This document shows positions 4,966 through 5,088 of a DNA stretch of 5,088 nt, one piece after another. The stretch comes from Candidatus Aminicenantota bacterium (GTDB lineage: Bacteria > Acidobacteriota > Aminicenantia > UBA2199), in assembly GCA_020355945.1 (NCBI GenBank), contig CP070627.1, positions 2,193,717 to 2,198,804 of the forward strand, written 5' to 3'. Positions within the stretch are counted from its first letter, which is position 1. Every line of letters starts with the position of its first letter. Position numbers and translations under genes: made by a program. Under the pieces are notes generated by a model. The model was not told where the DNA came from, made no database searches, and was given only the letters and a program-made list of their open reading frames with translations.

Positions 4966-5088
4966 ATGATGACTTATAAAAAAATGGCAATATGTTGGTT
5001 ATGTTGGCTTTTAATTTCCACATTTTTTTTATTTACCGGGCTTCAACTTAATGCGGAAGTAAAAAGCAGTGTTTACGGTAAGGTTATC
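4966..5088 (+). CDS. Exported carboxypeptidase-regulatory-like repeat protein, paralog C (3' end outside window)
   Basis: 41 codons are present. The product starts MMTYKKMAICWLCWLLI and reaches AEVKSSVYGKVI. It is the same signal peptide as paralog B with five substitutions (R/W, I/L, P/S, then L/F, F/L, I/L nearby), and then identity to A and B. GAGGT (4957-4961) gives the same ribosome site as in B. Upstream, an in-frame ATG at 4900 with a much stronger AAGGAGGT (4886-4893, 6 nt spacing) would add 22 residues (MLTKVYENLDVGKWGKGR, then NEVN) in front of the signal peptide. The start at 4966 is preferred because it matches B and leaves a normal signal peptide, but use of 4900 cannot be excluded. 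Confidence 0.85.
   Translation, partial: MMTYKKMAICWLCWLLISTFFLFTGLQLNAEVKSSVYGKVI
5050..5088 (+). repeat. 39-bp segment identical at both window ends and in paralog B
   Basis: The last 39 bases are identical to bases 1-39 and to 1567-1605. Between A and B the identity extends to 68 bases (1-68 against 1567-1634). All three lie at the same point of the paralogs, the signal-peptide cleavage site and the first beta strand. Such a segment is a natural site for homologous recombination between copies and a natural breakpoint for an assembler. Confidence 0.95.

Overview
The window is AT-rich bacterial DNA with Shine-Dalgarno-led, tightly packed genes for small exported proteins. No housekeeping gene, RNA gene or replication gene is present, so the organism cannot be named from this stretch. 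The long exported proteins built of carboxypeptidase-regulatory-like beta-sandwich repeats, the ISAzo13-type transposase remnant and the AAAAAGGTGCC repeats fit an environmental Gram-negative lineage of the Acidobacteriota/Aminicenantes/Planctomycetota kind. That placement is a low-confidence guess.

Layout. Positions 1-2531 look like one operon on the + strand: paralog A (cut by the left edge, ends 855), a secreted cysteine-rich HExxH metallopeptidase-like protein (858-1472), paralog B (1483-2421, complete, 312 aa), and a short signal-peptide-bearing ORF that looks truncated (2424-2531). Gaps between them are 2, 10 and 2 nt. Positions 2489-2709 hold a GGTGCC-type tandem repeat, AT-rich DNA and a near-consensus promoter (2675-2703). 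That promoter sits directly in front of a transposase N-terminal fragment (2710 to about 2950). Next come a duplicated 171-bp block (R1, 2974-3144), two tiny ORFs (3092-3241 and 3247-3339) and a second type of exported three-domain protein (3336-4301). Positions 4302-4790 are a graveyard: a broken secreted-protein gene (4327-4607) and a roughly 170-bp insertion-like segment with perfect 11-bp terminal inverted repeats (4614-4785). The second copy of the block (R2, 4782-4952) then leads straight into paralog C, cut by the right edge (4966-5088).

How it fits together. A, B and C are copies of one exported protein, each placed next to a different neighbour. A and B are identical in length over the compared part and about 88% identical. 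Sequence identity between copies stops close to the gene start on one side and exactly at the next start codon on the other. The picture is a modular, recombining array in which a conserved beta-sandwich protein is paired with variable secreted partners, one a probable zinc peptidase and others decayed. The first 39 bases and the last 39 bases of the window are identical. Joining C to A across them would give exactly a 312-aa protein, so the window could be one unit of a tandem array, a circular molecule, or a contig broken in a repeat.
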